Source: Pseudidiomarina mangrovi (GTDB taxonomy: Bacteria; Pseudomonadota; Gammaproteobacteria; Enterobacterales; Alteromonadaceae). From it: DNA of 54,639 nt. The stretch is taken from NCBI RefSeq assembly GCF_003999375.1, contig NZ_RJLC01000014.1, forward strand, positions 307,193 to 361,831. Direction: 5' to 3'. A program made the translations under genes and the position numbers. The notes under the pieces are model-generated. The model worked only from the letters and a program-made list of their open reading frames with translations, made no database searches and had not been told where the DNA came from. Shown here piece by piece: positions 17,564-26,072 of the stretch. Within the stretch, counting starts at the first letter, position 1; each line of letters starts with the position of its first letter.

Positions 17564-18871
17564 CTAGTAAACCTTATCAAGACTGACTTGAGTTGGTGGC
17601 TGGCGCAGCAGCTGAAGAGTGGCTTGGCGGATAATTTGCTCGACCTTTAAGCCGGCCTCTCCAACACCCGTGTAATCTTGTTGTGGGCTGCTCGCTTGCA
17701 CTGCCATAGTGAACTCGCGGCTGCCATCGGGTAGCGGCAAGCACACATGCAGCAGTGCCACAACCTCTCCACTATCGCGAGTTTCGCTTGGGCCTGCGCC
17801 TAGTTTATGCAGAATCCGCCAATTACCGCTGCTAGCTTGGTCCAAGGTGGCCTGTACAGATAACCCACGCAGGGCTGGATAATGCTCTTGTAGAGCTGCA
17901 GCAATAGCGCGATGCGGAGTTAAACTGGCACCAGCCATCATACCTCCGGCGGCGATCTCATGGGTGCTGTGACCAACGCCGAAAAACAACATGGCAATGG
18001 CGTCAGCAGAGAGCCCATCGAGCCGTATTAATGGATCGCGGTCATAGCTTGCTAAGCGTTTGAGAAATTCTGCTAGCGCCAAAGTCGTCATTGGCTTATT
18101 ACCGGTGACGCCGCACTCATCGCAGCGATAGGGCAGCATACCCGGGTCGTTAGCAAACGCTGTAACCGCAAGCTCGCGCGCGCGGCTTGCGGTGAGCCAG
18201 CGCGGTGGTTCCGGAGCGTAGGGGCTTGGGCCGTAGGCACCGCGAAATTTAACCTCGGCTTGACCGATATTCAGCCAACCTTGATGGAATAGCTCAGTCA
18301 GATAATTGCGCCCAGCAATGTTGGCAAAGTAATAGGCATAGGCATTGGAATCGCCATCAGCCTCACCAATTGGCTGGTAGCTGTGAATGCTGGTAATAAT
18401 ATCAGCGAGCCGTTGTTGACCAATGAGCGTATCAGCTTGGGAAAAATCAGCACCAAGCTTAGCTACAGCACCAATAAAAGCGATAATTTTTGAACTGCTC
18501 CAAGGTTCGAATAGGCTGGTTTGACTTGCGTCATTGGCTAAATAGCGATAGCCAAGAGCGTTATCTTTATAGGCAAAATCAATCACTAAAACCTTGCCTT
18601 CCGTGGCGCTGATAGGGAAATAATGCCAATCATGAGCACTCCTATCCAGCCAGCCCGGTGAGCTTCCCATGACAGCTGAGGTGAGGTAATTCGAATTATC
18701 TGCGGCTACGGTTGTTGCGCAATCAAATGTGCCCGGCTGGTAATTCTTCGGCACAATCGGTAATGCACTAATGACCTGTTGATAATAATTTTCAGCGCTG
18801 ATCGGGGCAATCGCTGCTGGATAATCACCTTGCCCAAGCGCAATAACACTGAGCAATAGCTGCTTTATCAT
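17564..18871 (-). CDS. class-A-beta-lactamase/PBP-like serine hydrolase of unknown function
   Basis: I do not recognise this 435-residue protein by name, but three motifs of the serine penicillin-recognising fold occur in order. They are SSSK at 125-128, DSN at 174-176 where class A enzymes have SDN, and HKLGAG at 355-360 where they have KTG. The segment after 174 (NAYAYYFANIAG) also resembles the helix following SDN. The gap from DSN to KLG is about 180 residues, well above the class A spacing, and contains a CDEC cysteine pair at 250-253. The N-terminus has only a weak, short hydrophobic stretch. A GAGGGA ribosome site precedes the ATG. It is the first gene of the murQ-namZ operon, so it probably acts on peptidoglycan peptides rather than on antibiotics. 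Confidence 0.7.
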   Translation of the reverse strand: MIKQLLLSVIALGQGDYPAAIAPISAENYYQQVISALPIVPKNYQPGTFDCATTVAADNSNYLTSAVMGSSPGWLDRSAHDWHYFPISATEGKVLVIDFAYKDNALGYRYLANDASQTSLFEPWSSSKIIAFIGAVAKLGADFSQADTLIGQQRLADIITSIHSYQPIGEADGDSNAYAYYFANIAGRNYLTELFHQGWLNIGQAEVKFRGAYGPSPYAPEPPRWLTASRARELAVTAFANDPGMLPYRCDECGVTGNKPMTTLALAEFLKRLASYDRDPLIRLDGLSADAIAMLFFGVGHSTHEIAAGGMMAGASLTPHRAIAAALQEHYPALRGLSVQATLDQASSGNWRILHKLGAGPSETRDSGEVVALLHVCLPLPDGSREFTMAVQASSPQQDYTGVGEAGLKVEQIIRQATLQLLRQPPTQVSLDKVY

Positions 18872-18981
18872 AAATTAATCCCTCAATTAGAATTCTTTGA
18901 GAATAAAGTATTACAAGCCATTGTGCAAAATGTGGCACTATCATAGGGTATTTGCAGCAGCAAGCTAGGGTTCGACTGATT
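18872..18981. promoter_or_regulatory. divergent promoter region of the two core operons
   Basis: This 110-bp spacer must contain promoters for the minus-strand murQ operon and the plus-strand nag operon. It is AT-rich and includes the small dyad ATTCT-TTG-AGAAT. No -35/-10 pair with correct spacing is convincing. If the MurR-like regulator controls the locus, an operator here could switch both arms at once. Confidence 0.45.
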
Positions 18982-19869
18982 ATGAGTGTAATTCATTATT
19001 ATGCAGGCGTTGATGGCGGTGGCACCAAATGCAGTGTGCATTTATACGACCAAACTGGCGAACTCATCGCCAGCGCCAAAGGTGGCCCGGCTAATATTGC
19101 GCAACAGCCGCTACAAGCACAAAACTCTATTTTAGAGGCCTGTACGGCAGCTTTAAAATCGGCTGGCGTTGGCAATCAAGCGCTGGCCACCACCGCACTG
19201 TGTGCCGGTTTAGCCGGCGCGAATGTGGCTACTGCAAAAGCGGCGTTGCAGCAGTGGTCGCATCCCTTTGCGCAAGTCCAAGTGATTTCTGATTTGCATG
19301 CTGCGGTATATGGCGCTCATGGTGGCGCCGCTGGGGCAGTCATGATCATTGGCACCGGTTCCTGTGCTGCAGCATGGTCAGGGAACGATCTGCAGCAATG
19401 GGGCGGACATGGCTTTTTACTTGGGGACAAAGGTAGCGGTGCCTGGCTCGGCCTGCGTGCTGTGCAGCATACCCTTGAAGTGCTTGATGGGGTGCAACCA
19501 CCAAGTCTATTAGCGCAGCAGGTACAGCAGCGGCTGCAGTTGAACACGAGCAATGCGTTGGTGACGGTGTTACACCAAGCTGCGGCAGCGCGGTTTGCTG
19601 AGCTTGCTCCGCTACTTGTTGAACTGGCTCGCGCTGAAGAGCCAGTAGCAGCTGCACTGGTTGCCGACGCCGCGGCTTATCTTGATGCCATTGGTGGTCA
19701 AGCACTCGCTTATGCCGGCGGTAAGTTGGTATTGGTTGGAGGGTTAGCAGAGCAGCTCAGCGGTTGGTTAAGCCCAAGCTTGCAGCAACACCGTGGCGAC
19801 GCTCAGCATGGGCCAGAATGGGGGGCAATTGCCTGGTTTCATCGAGGTCTTTTATGTCCAGCCGACTAG
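18982..19869 (+). CDS. BadF/BadG-type amino-sugar kinase (GlcNAc/MurNAc kinase)
   Basis: A 295-residue ASKHA-fold kinase with phosphate motif GVDGGGTKCSVHLYD at the N-terminus, IGTGSCAAAW and GDKGSGAWLG in the middle and a closing glycine-rich LVGGLA segment. The frame extends upstream to a TTG at 18952, but the ATG at 18982 puts the ATP motif in the expected N-terminal position. This family includes GlcNAc kinases of Alteromonadales and clostridial MurK, which phosphorylates both MurNAc and GlcNAc at O-6. Because MurQ needs MurNAc-6P and no PTS carrier is visible, this kinase may serve both sugars. It is the first gene of a coupled operon: the next start codon lies 16 bases inside its 3' end. 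Confidence 0.83.
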   Translation: MSVIHYYAGVDGGGTKCSVHLYDQTGELIASAKGGPANIAQQPLQAQNSILEACTAALKSAGVGNQALATTALCAGLAGANVATAKAALQQWSHPFAQVQVISDLHAAVYGAHGGAAGAVMIIGTGSCAAAWSGNDLQQWGGHGFLLGDKGSGAWLGLRAVQHTLEVLDGVQPPSLLAQQVQQRLQLNTSNALVTVLHQAAAARFAELAPLLVELARAEEPVAAALVADAAAYLDAIGGQALAYAGGKLVLVGGLAEQLSGWLSPSLQQHRGDAQHGPEWGAIAWFHRGLLCPAD

Positions 19870-20846
19870 CGCTTGAAATTGCTGAAACTGCCGAGGTTAT
19901 CGAGCGGCAAATCACCGCCAATAATCGGCTAGTGAGCCAATTGGCAGCGCACTTACGCGCACAACCACCAGCGCTCATTATGATGATTGGGCGCGGCACG
20001 TCAGATCATGCCGGAGTTTTTGCCAAATACTTGTTTGAGGTCACCGCGGGCATCCCGGTCGCCGCTGCTGCCCCTTCGGTGGCTAGTTTGTATCAGCGCC
20101 AATTGCACTTAAGCGGCGCCTTAGTCATGGTTATTTCCCAATCCGGGCGTAGTCCAGATATTGTTGAGCAAGCCGCACAAGCGAAGCGCGCTGGCGCGTT
20201 GGTGGTTGCCATAGTGAATGCTGAAGATGCGCCGCTGTGTGCCCATGCGGATTGGGTCATTGCTATGCACGCCGGAGCAGAGCACGCGGTTGCCGCTAGT
20301 AAAAGTTATTTGGCGAGCTTAACGGTATTGCTGCATATTGCTGCGCAATGGCAACAAGACAGTGAATTATTGACCGCTTTGCAGCAATTCCCGCAGTATC
20401 TTAACGCGCTTGGGCAGCCGCCATTACTGGCACAACCGAGCGCGCTGCAGGATCTGCAGCATTGCATTGTAGTGGGGCGTGGGTTTGGCTACGCGATTGC
20501 TCGAGAGGTCGCACTCAAACTAAAAGAGGTGCTTGGTCTGCATGCTGAGGCTTTTAGCAGCGCGGAGTTTTTACATGGTCCGATTACCTTGATCCGGCAT
20601 CCATTAACCATCATTGACATAACTATTGGTGATGAAAGTGCTGCCGCACATCAACAGCAAATGCACGAAATTGCTACCCGCGGTGCGCGGATAATCCCGT
20701 GGCATAGTGATACCGCAATTCATCCGCGCTTGCAGCCACTGGAACTGATGTGGCGTTTTTATCAGGCATTGGAACACATGGCTCGCAGTCACGGCCTCAA
20801 TCCCGATGCCCCGCCCGGGCTAAAAAAGATAACGGAGACATACTAG
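19854..20846 (+). CDS. nagB-II: glucosamine-6-phosphate deaminase, SIS type (NagB-II)
   Basis: A 330-residue double-SIS protein with GRGTSDHAGVFAKYLFEV, ISQSGRSPDIVEQA, AASKSYLAS and EVALKLKEVLGLHAEAFSSAEFLHGP. The layout is the isomerase half of GlmS without the glutaminase domain. In Shewanella and relatives such proteins (NagB-II) deaminate GlcN-6P to fructose-6-phosphate in the GlcNAc pathway. I start it at the ATG 19854, which has a GAGG site. A frame that opens at 19764 lies inside the kinase gene. It overlaps the kinase by 16 bases and ends on the first base of the nagA start codon. An AgaS-type role is possible but unlikely beside nagA. Confidence 0.88.
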   Translation: MSSRLALEIAETAEVIERQITANNRLVSQLAAHLRAQPPALIMMIGRGTSDHAGVFAKYLFEVTAGIPVAAAAPSVASLYQRQLHLSGALVMVISQSGRSPDIVEQAAQAKRAGALVVAIVNAEDAPLCAHADWVIAMHAGAEHAVAASKSYLASLTVLLHIAAQWQQDSELLTALQQFPQYLNALGQPPLLAQPSALQDLQHCIVVGRGFGYAIAREVALKLKEVLGLHAEAFSSAEFLHGPITLIRHPLTIIDITIGDESAAAHQQQMHEIATRGARIIPWHSDTAIHPRLQPLELMWRFYQALEHMARSHGLNPDAPPGLKKITETY

Positions 20847-21976
20847 TGTTTGTTTGTGAACGAGTACTGACCCGTGATGGTTGGCTGTATCAGCAACAAA
20901 TCACTTTAAGCGGTCGGCAAATTCTCAGCATAGAGCCAGCACCACAGGACCATCAATTGCCCTACTATCGCGGCAGCTTGCTACCTGGTTTTATCGATGT
21001 ACAAGTCAACGGTGGTGGTGGTGTGCTGTTCAATCATGACTGCAGTGTCGATGCTCTGCAACAGATCATGCAGGCGCACCATCAGTATGGCAGTACCGCC
21101 TTGTTACCCACCTTTATTACCGACGATTTTAGCGCTATGAGCCGTGCGGCCGAAGCTATAATTGCTGCCCGTGCTCAAGCTGTAGCCGGTATTGTTGGAG
21201 TGCATTTTGAAGGGCCTTGGCTATTTGCCGGGCGCAAAGGCGTGCACCGTGCTGATTATATGCGCGCACCTAGTGCTGCCGAGTTAGCGTTATTAACCCA
21301 GCCTGAATTAGGAGTGGTGATGGTGACCCTAGCACCAGAGATGGTGACCACTGAAGTTATCACTCAATTAGCTCAAGCCGGTATTCGCGTCATGCTTGGC
21401 CATACCGATGCCAGCGCTGAGTTGGCCAATCAGGCATTTGCTGCTGGAGCGGTCGGATGTACGCATTTATTTAATGCCATGTCACAGTTACAAGGGCGTT
21501 CACCCGGAGTTGTTGGAGCCTGCTTAGCCAATGATAGTTATGCCGGAATCATCATTGATGGTCACCACGTAGCTGCTGAGGCTTGTCGGCTTGCTTATAA
21601 AGCCAAGGGCGCTGAGCGACTAATGTTAGTTACCGATGCCATGGCGCTGGCGGCCACCGATGCCGATCAGTGTGATTTGTTTGGGGTGACTATTCGTCGC
21701 CAGTCAGACCGGCTGACTACCGCGGAAGGAACTCTAGCGGGTTCCTGTTTAACCATGCTCGCAGCAGTGCAAAACGCCGTGCGCCTGTGCGGTATTTCGT
21801 TAGCCGATGCGGCACGAATGGCAGCTACCACACCGGCTACATTGTTAGGCTTGGACACCCATCAGGGCCACCTTGCTGCTGGTCTGCAGGCGGATATGGT
21901 GTTGTTGAATGACGCGCTGCAATTGCAACAAGTCTGGCAGCTTGGTAAACCGTTATATGCGGAGATAAAACAATGA
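20846..21976 (+). CDS. nagA: N-acetylglucosamine-6-phosphate deacetylase NagA
   Basis: A 376-residue amidohydrolase that starts with GTG at 20846, overlapping the TAG of nagB-II by one base, with ACGGAGA eight bases upstream. Typical NagA motifs are present: GFIDVQVNGGGG, the metal-binding Glu in HFEGPWL, His in GHTDAS, His in CTHLFNAMS, and the catalytic Asp in VTDAMAL. The length matches E. coli NagA (382). It removes acetate from GlcNAc-6P in the cytoplasm, joining both the GlcNAc kinase product and the MurQ product. The gene overlaps nagP by an ATGA-type junction. Identification is secure. Confidence 0.94.
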   Translation: MFVCERVLTRDGWLYQQQITLSGRQILSIEPAPQDHQLPYYRGSLLPGFIDVQVNGGGGVLFNHDCSVDALQQIMQAHHQYGSTALLPTFITDDFSAMSRAAEAIIAARAQAVAGIVGVHFEGPWLFAGRKGVHRADYMRAPSAAELALLTQPELGVVMVTLAPEMVTTEVITQLAQAGIRVMLGHTDASAELANQAFAAGAVGCTHLFNAMSQLQGRSPGVVGACLANDSYAGIIIDGHHVAAEACRLAYKAKGAERLMLVTDAMALAATDADQCDLFGVTIRRQSDRLTTAEGTLAGSCLTMLAAVQNAVRLCGISLADAARMAATTPATLLGLDTHQGHLAAGLQADMVLLNDALQLQQVWQLGKPLYAEIKQ

Positions 21977-23244
21977 AAAGCTGGTTCCCAATGCTCACCC
22001 TCGGGGTGTTATTTTTTATCTTCGGCTTTATTACTTGGCTCAACGGCGCGCTGATTCCGTTTCTACAAATCATTTCTGATTTGAGTGAATTTCAGGCGCT
22101 GCTGATTGCCTTCAGTTTTTATATTGCCTATGTGGTGATGGCCTTACCGATGTCATGGTTGCTGGATAAAACCGGTTACCAGCAAGGCATTGTCATTGGC
22201 TTAGGTTTGATTGCAGTGGGCCTATTATTATTTGTTCCAGCCGCACAAACGCAGTGGTTTGCGATATTTTTGACCGCACAATTTGTCGTCGGTTCTGGGC
22301 TGACAATTTTACAAACCGCCTCGAACCCCTACATCACTCGGCTTGGTCCGGAACAGTCAGCGGCGGCGCGTATTGCGGTCATGGGCATACTGAATAAATG
22401 TGCCGGGGTACTGGCACCGTTATTTTTTACCTGGTTAGTGCTCGCCGATTTACCGCAAATTTCTCAGAGTATGTTGGCCAGCCTGCCTGCTCCAGAGCGC
22501 GCCGAGCAGGTTGAACTGATGGCCAGCCAGTTGATCACGCCTTATGTCGGTATGGCATTGTTCTTAATGGTGGTTGCAGCATTGTTTGCGACAATCAAAT
22601 TACCGCCGGTAGAAGAGCAAGCACCAAGCCATAATGCACAGAGTATTTGGCAGTTCCCACAGCTTATTCTTGGCGCCGTTGCGCTATTTTTCTACGTTGG
22701 GGTTGAGGTTATTGCCGGCGATACCATAGGTATGTACGGTGCGCAGCTAGGTTTATCCAATTATAGTGTGCTGACTTCTTATGTTATGGTAGCCATGGTG
22801 CTTGGTTATCTGCTTGGGTTGTTGCTGATTCCGCGGTGGCTGAGTCAAGTTGCTGCCTTGCGCTGGTCGGCCGCGTTAGGGCTGCTGCTCACGACACTGT
22901 TGTTGTTTAGCTCAGCGAGTGATCACTCGGTAGCCGAGTTGATGTGGGGCTGGTCAGGCATTCCAACTACCCCTAATAGCATTACCTTTTTGGCGTTACT
23001 CGGCTTCGCTAACGCAATGGTGTGGCCGACTATCTGGCCACTCGCACTGGCCGGGCTCGGCTCGTTCACAGCAAGGGGCTCGGCAATTCTGATCATGGGC
23101 ATTGCCGGTGGCGCGCTGTTACCACTGTTATATGGCTGGCTGGCCCAGCAGTCTAGTATGCAAAGTGCTTATGCGCTGTTGCTGGTTGGTTACGCGGTGA
23201 TTGGCAGTTATGCTTGGCGTGGTTATAACCGGCGGCATTGGTGA
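21973..23244 (+). CDS. nagP: FHS-family MFS sugar transporter NagP
   Basis: A 423-residue major-facilitator protein with about 12 helices, resembling FucP/NagP. Features are FGFITWLNGALIPFLQ in helix 1, a TASNPYI segment after helix 4, and a cytoplasmic mid-loop near 205-220. In Shewanella and Xanthomonas NagP imports GlcNAc by proton symport. Here it ends the kinase-nagB-nagA operon and overlaps nagA by 4 bases. If NagP carries GlcNAc, the SSS symporter of the opposite operon is free for MurNAc. About 96 bases separate it from the next gene, with no clear terminator. Confidence 0.88.
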   Translation: MKSWFPMLTLGVLFFIFGFITWLNGALIPFLQIISDLSEFQALLIAFSFYIAYVVMALPMSWLLDKTGYQQGIVIGLGLIAVGLLLFVPAAQTQWFAIFLTAQFVVGSGLTILQTASNPYITRLGPEQSAAARIAVMGILNKCAGVLAPLFFTWLVLADLPQISQSMLASLPAPERAEQVELMASQLITPYVGMALFLMVVAALFATIKLPPVEEQAPSHNAQSIWQFPQLILGAVALFFYVGVEVIAGDTIGMYGAQLGLSNYSVLTSYVMVAMVLGYLLGLLLIPRWLSQVAALRWSAALGLLLTTLLLFSSASDHSVAELMWGWSGIPTTPNSITFLALLGFANAMVWPTIWPLALAGLGSFTARGSAILIMGIAGGALLPLLYGWLAQQSSMQSAYALLLVGYAVIGSYAWRGYNRRHW

Positions 23245-23340
23245 TGGGCAGGTTTAGCCCCTTAGTACGATCGCGGCACTCCAGCACGCTAATCATCAGT
23301 TTCGCGTTGAATTAAATTTTCAACAGCAAAAGGACATCGC

Positions 23341-24678
23341 ATGAACAAGTCATTAGTTCTTGTTTTAGGAATACTGTTGACACTTGCCAATCAGTCGTTG
23401 AAGGCCGAACAGATCACGACCGTATTGTTTGAACAGGTGCGGATTTTTGATGGCGAAAAGCTCGCGTTATCAGCACCCATGAACGTGTTGGTGCGTGGTA
23501 ATGTCATCGATACTATCAGTAGCTCACCTATTACTCTCGCTGACGGTGAACAAGCGCGGATTATTGCTGGCAATGGCCGCACCTTAATGCCGGGTCTGAT
23601 TGATGCGCACTGGCACACCATGCTAGCGTCGCTGCCTATGCAGGCGCTGTTAGTTGCTGATATTGGTTACATCAATCTGGTTGCTGGGCAGCAAGCTGAA
23701 CAGACCTTGATGCGCGGTTTTACCAGTGTGCGTGACCTCAGTGGCCCGGCGTTTGGCCTAAAACGCGCTATCGATGATGGAGTGATCAAAGGCCCGCGTA
23801 TCTGGCCCTCAGGTGCGATGATTTCGCAGACCGGCGGGCATGGCGATTTTCGTTTCCCTTATGAAGTGCCAGCACCGAACAATGCTGGGCTAAGCCGCGG
23901 TGAAGCCACCAATGCCGGCGTCATTGCCGATGGCGTCGATGAAGTCCGTAAGCGCGTGCGTGAGCAGCTGATGCTCGGTGCTACACAAATCAAATTAGCC
24001 GCCGGTGGCGGAGTGTCCTCGATGTATGACCCGATTGACGTAGCGCAGTACTCGGAAGAGGAGTTTCGCGCTGCGGTTGAGGCAGCGGAAAATTGGGGTA
24101 CCTATGTGACCGTTCATGCCTATACCTCGCGCGCTGTGCAAACGGCTATTAATGCGGGGGTGAAGGTGATTGAGCATGGCCAGCTGATCGATGATAAAAC
24201 TGCCCAGCTGATGGCGAAAAAGGGCGTGTGGCTCAGTATGCAGGCGTTTATTGATAACGAGTTTGCCAATCCACAAAGCGGTGAAGCTCGGGTTAAGCAG
24301 CAACTAGTTCAAGCCGGCACTGACCGCGCCATTGCTATGGCGAAAAAGCACAAAATCAAACTGGCTTGGGGCACGGACATTCTATTTAACCCACGTGCTC
24401 CGAAGAATCAGGGCGCTATGTTGGCAACTATGACACGCTGGTTCAGCGCCCCAGAAGTGCTGCGTATGGCCACCAGCACCAATGCGCAGCTATTGGCCTT
24501 GTCAGGTCCGCGCAGCCCTTACCAAGGTCAACTCGGTGTGGTGAAGCAAGGGGCTTTAGCGGATTTATTGCTAGTTGACGGCAACCCGCTCGACGATCTC
24601 AGTTTAATTGCCGATCCGCAGCGTAACTTTGTGGTGATTATGAAAGACGGTAAGGTCTATAAAGACCAGAGTAGATAG
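23341..24678 (+). CDS. secreted metal-dependent amidohydrolase (imidazolonepropionase/prolidase-like)
   Basis: A 445-residue protein with a signal peptide ending LKA near residue 22. It has a complete amidohydrolase metal set: HWH in GLIDAHWHTML, the bridging Lys in IKLAAGGG, His in VTVHAYTS, His in VIEHGQL and Asp in AWGTDILF. This arrangement is typical of the COG1228 group, which includes imidazolonepropionase and Xaa-Pro or Xaa-Arg/Lys dipeptidases. A signal peptide speaks for a periplasmic peptidase-like enzyme rather than histidine degradation. An AAAGGA ribosome site precedes the ATG. It is co-directional with nagP after a 96-base gap. Membership of the peptidoglycan locus is possible but not shown. 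Confidence 0.8.
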   Translation: MNKSLVLVLGILLTLANQSLKAEQITTVLFEQVRIFDGEKLALSAPMNVLVRGNVIDTISSSPITLADGEQARIIAGNGRTLMPGLIDAHWHTMLASLPMQALLVADIGYINLVAGQQAEQTLMRGFTSVRDLSGPAFGLKRAIDDGVIKGPRIWPSGAMISQTGGHGDFRFPYEVPAPNNAGLSRGEATNAGVIADGVDEVRKRVREQLMLGATQIKLAAGGGVSSMYDPIDVAQYSEEEFRAAVEAAENWGTYVTVHAYTSRAVQTAINAGVKVIEHGQLIDDKTAQLMAKKGVWLSMQAFIDNEFANPQSGEARVKQQLVQAGTDRAIAMAKKHKIKLAWGTDILFNPRAPKNQGAMLATMTRWFSAPEVLRMATSTNAQLLALSGPRSPYQGQLGVVKQGALADLLLVDGNPLDDLSLIADPQRNFVVIMKDGKVYKDQSR

Positions 24679-24687
24679 CTCTGGTCT
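24663..24687. terminator. hairpin between convergent genes
   Basis: A perfect 9-bp stem (24663-24671 with 24679-24687) and a 7-base loop span the amidohydrolase stop codon. The flanks are weakly T-rich on each strand. It could work as a bidirectional terminator for the convergent genes ending at 24678 and 24699, although the U-tracts are poor. Confidence 0.5.
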
Positions 24688-24698
24688 ATTACCAGCCA

Positions 24699-26072
24699 CT
24701 AGGTGAAGCTGAATAGCGGCGGTAGGAGTAGCACGACCACTAATGCCCACGCCACATAGACCGGGATCATCGCCGTTTGCCATTGTTCCAGCGCGCTAAA
24801 GCCCTGCTTACCGCGTAAGAAGCGCCAGTAATGCCAAGCATAGCCACTCAAACTAAATAGCAGAATGAGGTTCTCACCCAGTGCTGCCGCTCGGTTGGCG
24901 CTAAAGCCAAACTCTGAGAGTCGCTCGGCAATTGCCACCAGAGCTAACAGGTCGAGCAATAACGCCGCGCTTACTAACAACCACTGCAAGCTATCAAATA
25001 GCCCGGGCGGTTGCTGAGGGTCGCGTGATGAGACGCCGTAGAGTAACAGACCCAGCACCACCACCAGCAAAATATCCAAACCAATCAATACCTCACGCTC
25101 CAGTGCGAAGCCTTGGCCAGTGATCAGCATCGTTAGCAATAGGGTCATCAACACGATGACAAACATCGGGGTAAATACCCGAGTTAATACCGGTGCCATG
25201 CTCTCTAGCAAAGATTGTTTCGCTTCCACCAAATAAGCCGCAATAACCAGTGCACCCATAGCGCCACAAGGTAAGATCCACACCGCCACTAGATCGCCAA
25301 TGTCCAAACCAATAAAGCCAAACAATCCAACCGTAACAGCGGTGAGCACTACACCACCTAAGGCAATCAGCAGGTAGTAAATGGCGAACTCACCCGAGAA
25401 GCGAATGAAGTCCATGCGCCGGCTCTGACTTTGCCAAAAGTTGCCGCTGTAGCACACGCCAATGACAAACCACAGCACAATGGGTAGGTGAATAGCACTG
25501 AGCATTAGCGTATCGGCGTAGTCCACAAAAGGATAGGTATTCACCGCCAGGGTGAGCATTAACGTGGTACCGCTTAACAGCAGCCAGCCACGTAGACCGA
25601 GCTGGCGCTTGATGACAAAGTAGGCGCCAACAAAGGGCAGCCCGAATAGTGCTAAATTCTGTGGGTAAAATAAGTCGGCATAAAAGTCATCGTAAGGCAC
25701 CCAAGCCATTAAATCGGGCAGTTTAATGGCCATGGCAGCGGCTATTGCCAGCACCAATACCACCAGCAACTCCCAGCGCCAGCCGTAGCCTTTTTCAGGC
25801 TGGCTGTAGACTAAATGCTGCCATAATCGGCGCGAGTGCACTTCGGCGTATTCACGCGCTACGCTATCAAGTTTACCGAGCCGTTTGCTGGCAATCAGAA
25901 ACGCTTCATCGGCGCTCAAACCGCCTTGTTGCAAGCGTTCCATTTCAGCACATAGGTGGTCCTCAAGCTCATCGGCATCGGCTTCGGTGAGGGCGCGATG
26001 TTGTTCTAGATACTGGCGCCATGCCGCAATTTGGGCATCGCTGTCAAAGGGGTTGTCAGGCGAAGTGACCAT
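24699..26072 (-). CDS. membrane protein with N-terminal permease-prefix domain
   Basis: A 457-residue protein. The first 80 residues match the helical 'permease prefix' type (an LEDHLCAEMERLQQGGLSADEAF-like segment). About ten hydrophobic helices follow from about residue 100 to the end. Such proteins are regularly encoded with PadR-family regulators, as here: the start codon lies 17 bases inside the padR 3' end. No catalytic motif is visible and the function is unknown. The PadR protein probably represses the pair. Confidence 0.7.
   Translation of the reverse strand: MVTSPDNPFDSDAQIAAWRQYLEQHRALTEADADELEDHLCAEMERLQQGGLSADEAFLIASKRLGKLDSVAREYAEVHSRRLWQHLVYSQPEKGYGWRWELLVVLVLAIAAAMAIKLPDLMAWVPYDDFYADLFYPQNLALFGLPFVGAYFVIKRQLGLRGWLLLSGTTLMLTLAVNTYPFVDYADTLMLSAIHLPIVLWFVIGVCYSGNFWQSQSRRMDFIRFSGEFAIYYLLIALGGVVLTAVTVGLFGFIGLDIGDLVAVWILPCGAMGALVIAAYLVEAKQSLLESMAPVLTRVFTPMFVIVLMTLLLTMLITGQGFALEREVLIGLDILLVVVLGLLLYGVSSRDPQQPPGLFDSLQWLLVSAALLLDLLALVAIAERLSEFGFSANRAAALGENLILLFSLSGYAWHYWRFLRGKQGFSALEQWQTAMIPVYVAWALVVVLLLPPLFSFT

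Noticed and set aside
17564-18871. Calling the SSSK/DSN/KLG protein a beta-lactamase resistance gene
   Set aside because: The motif variants, long spacing and operon with murQ and namZ fit peptidoglycan catabolism better than drug resistance.
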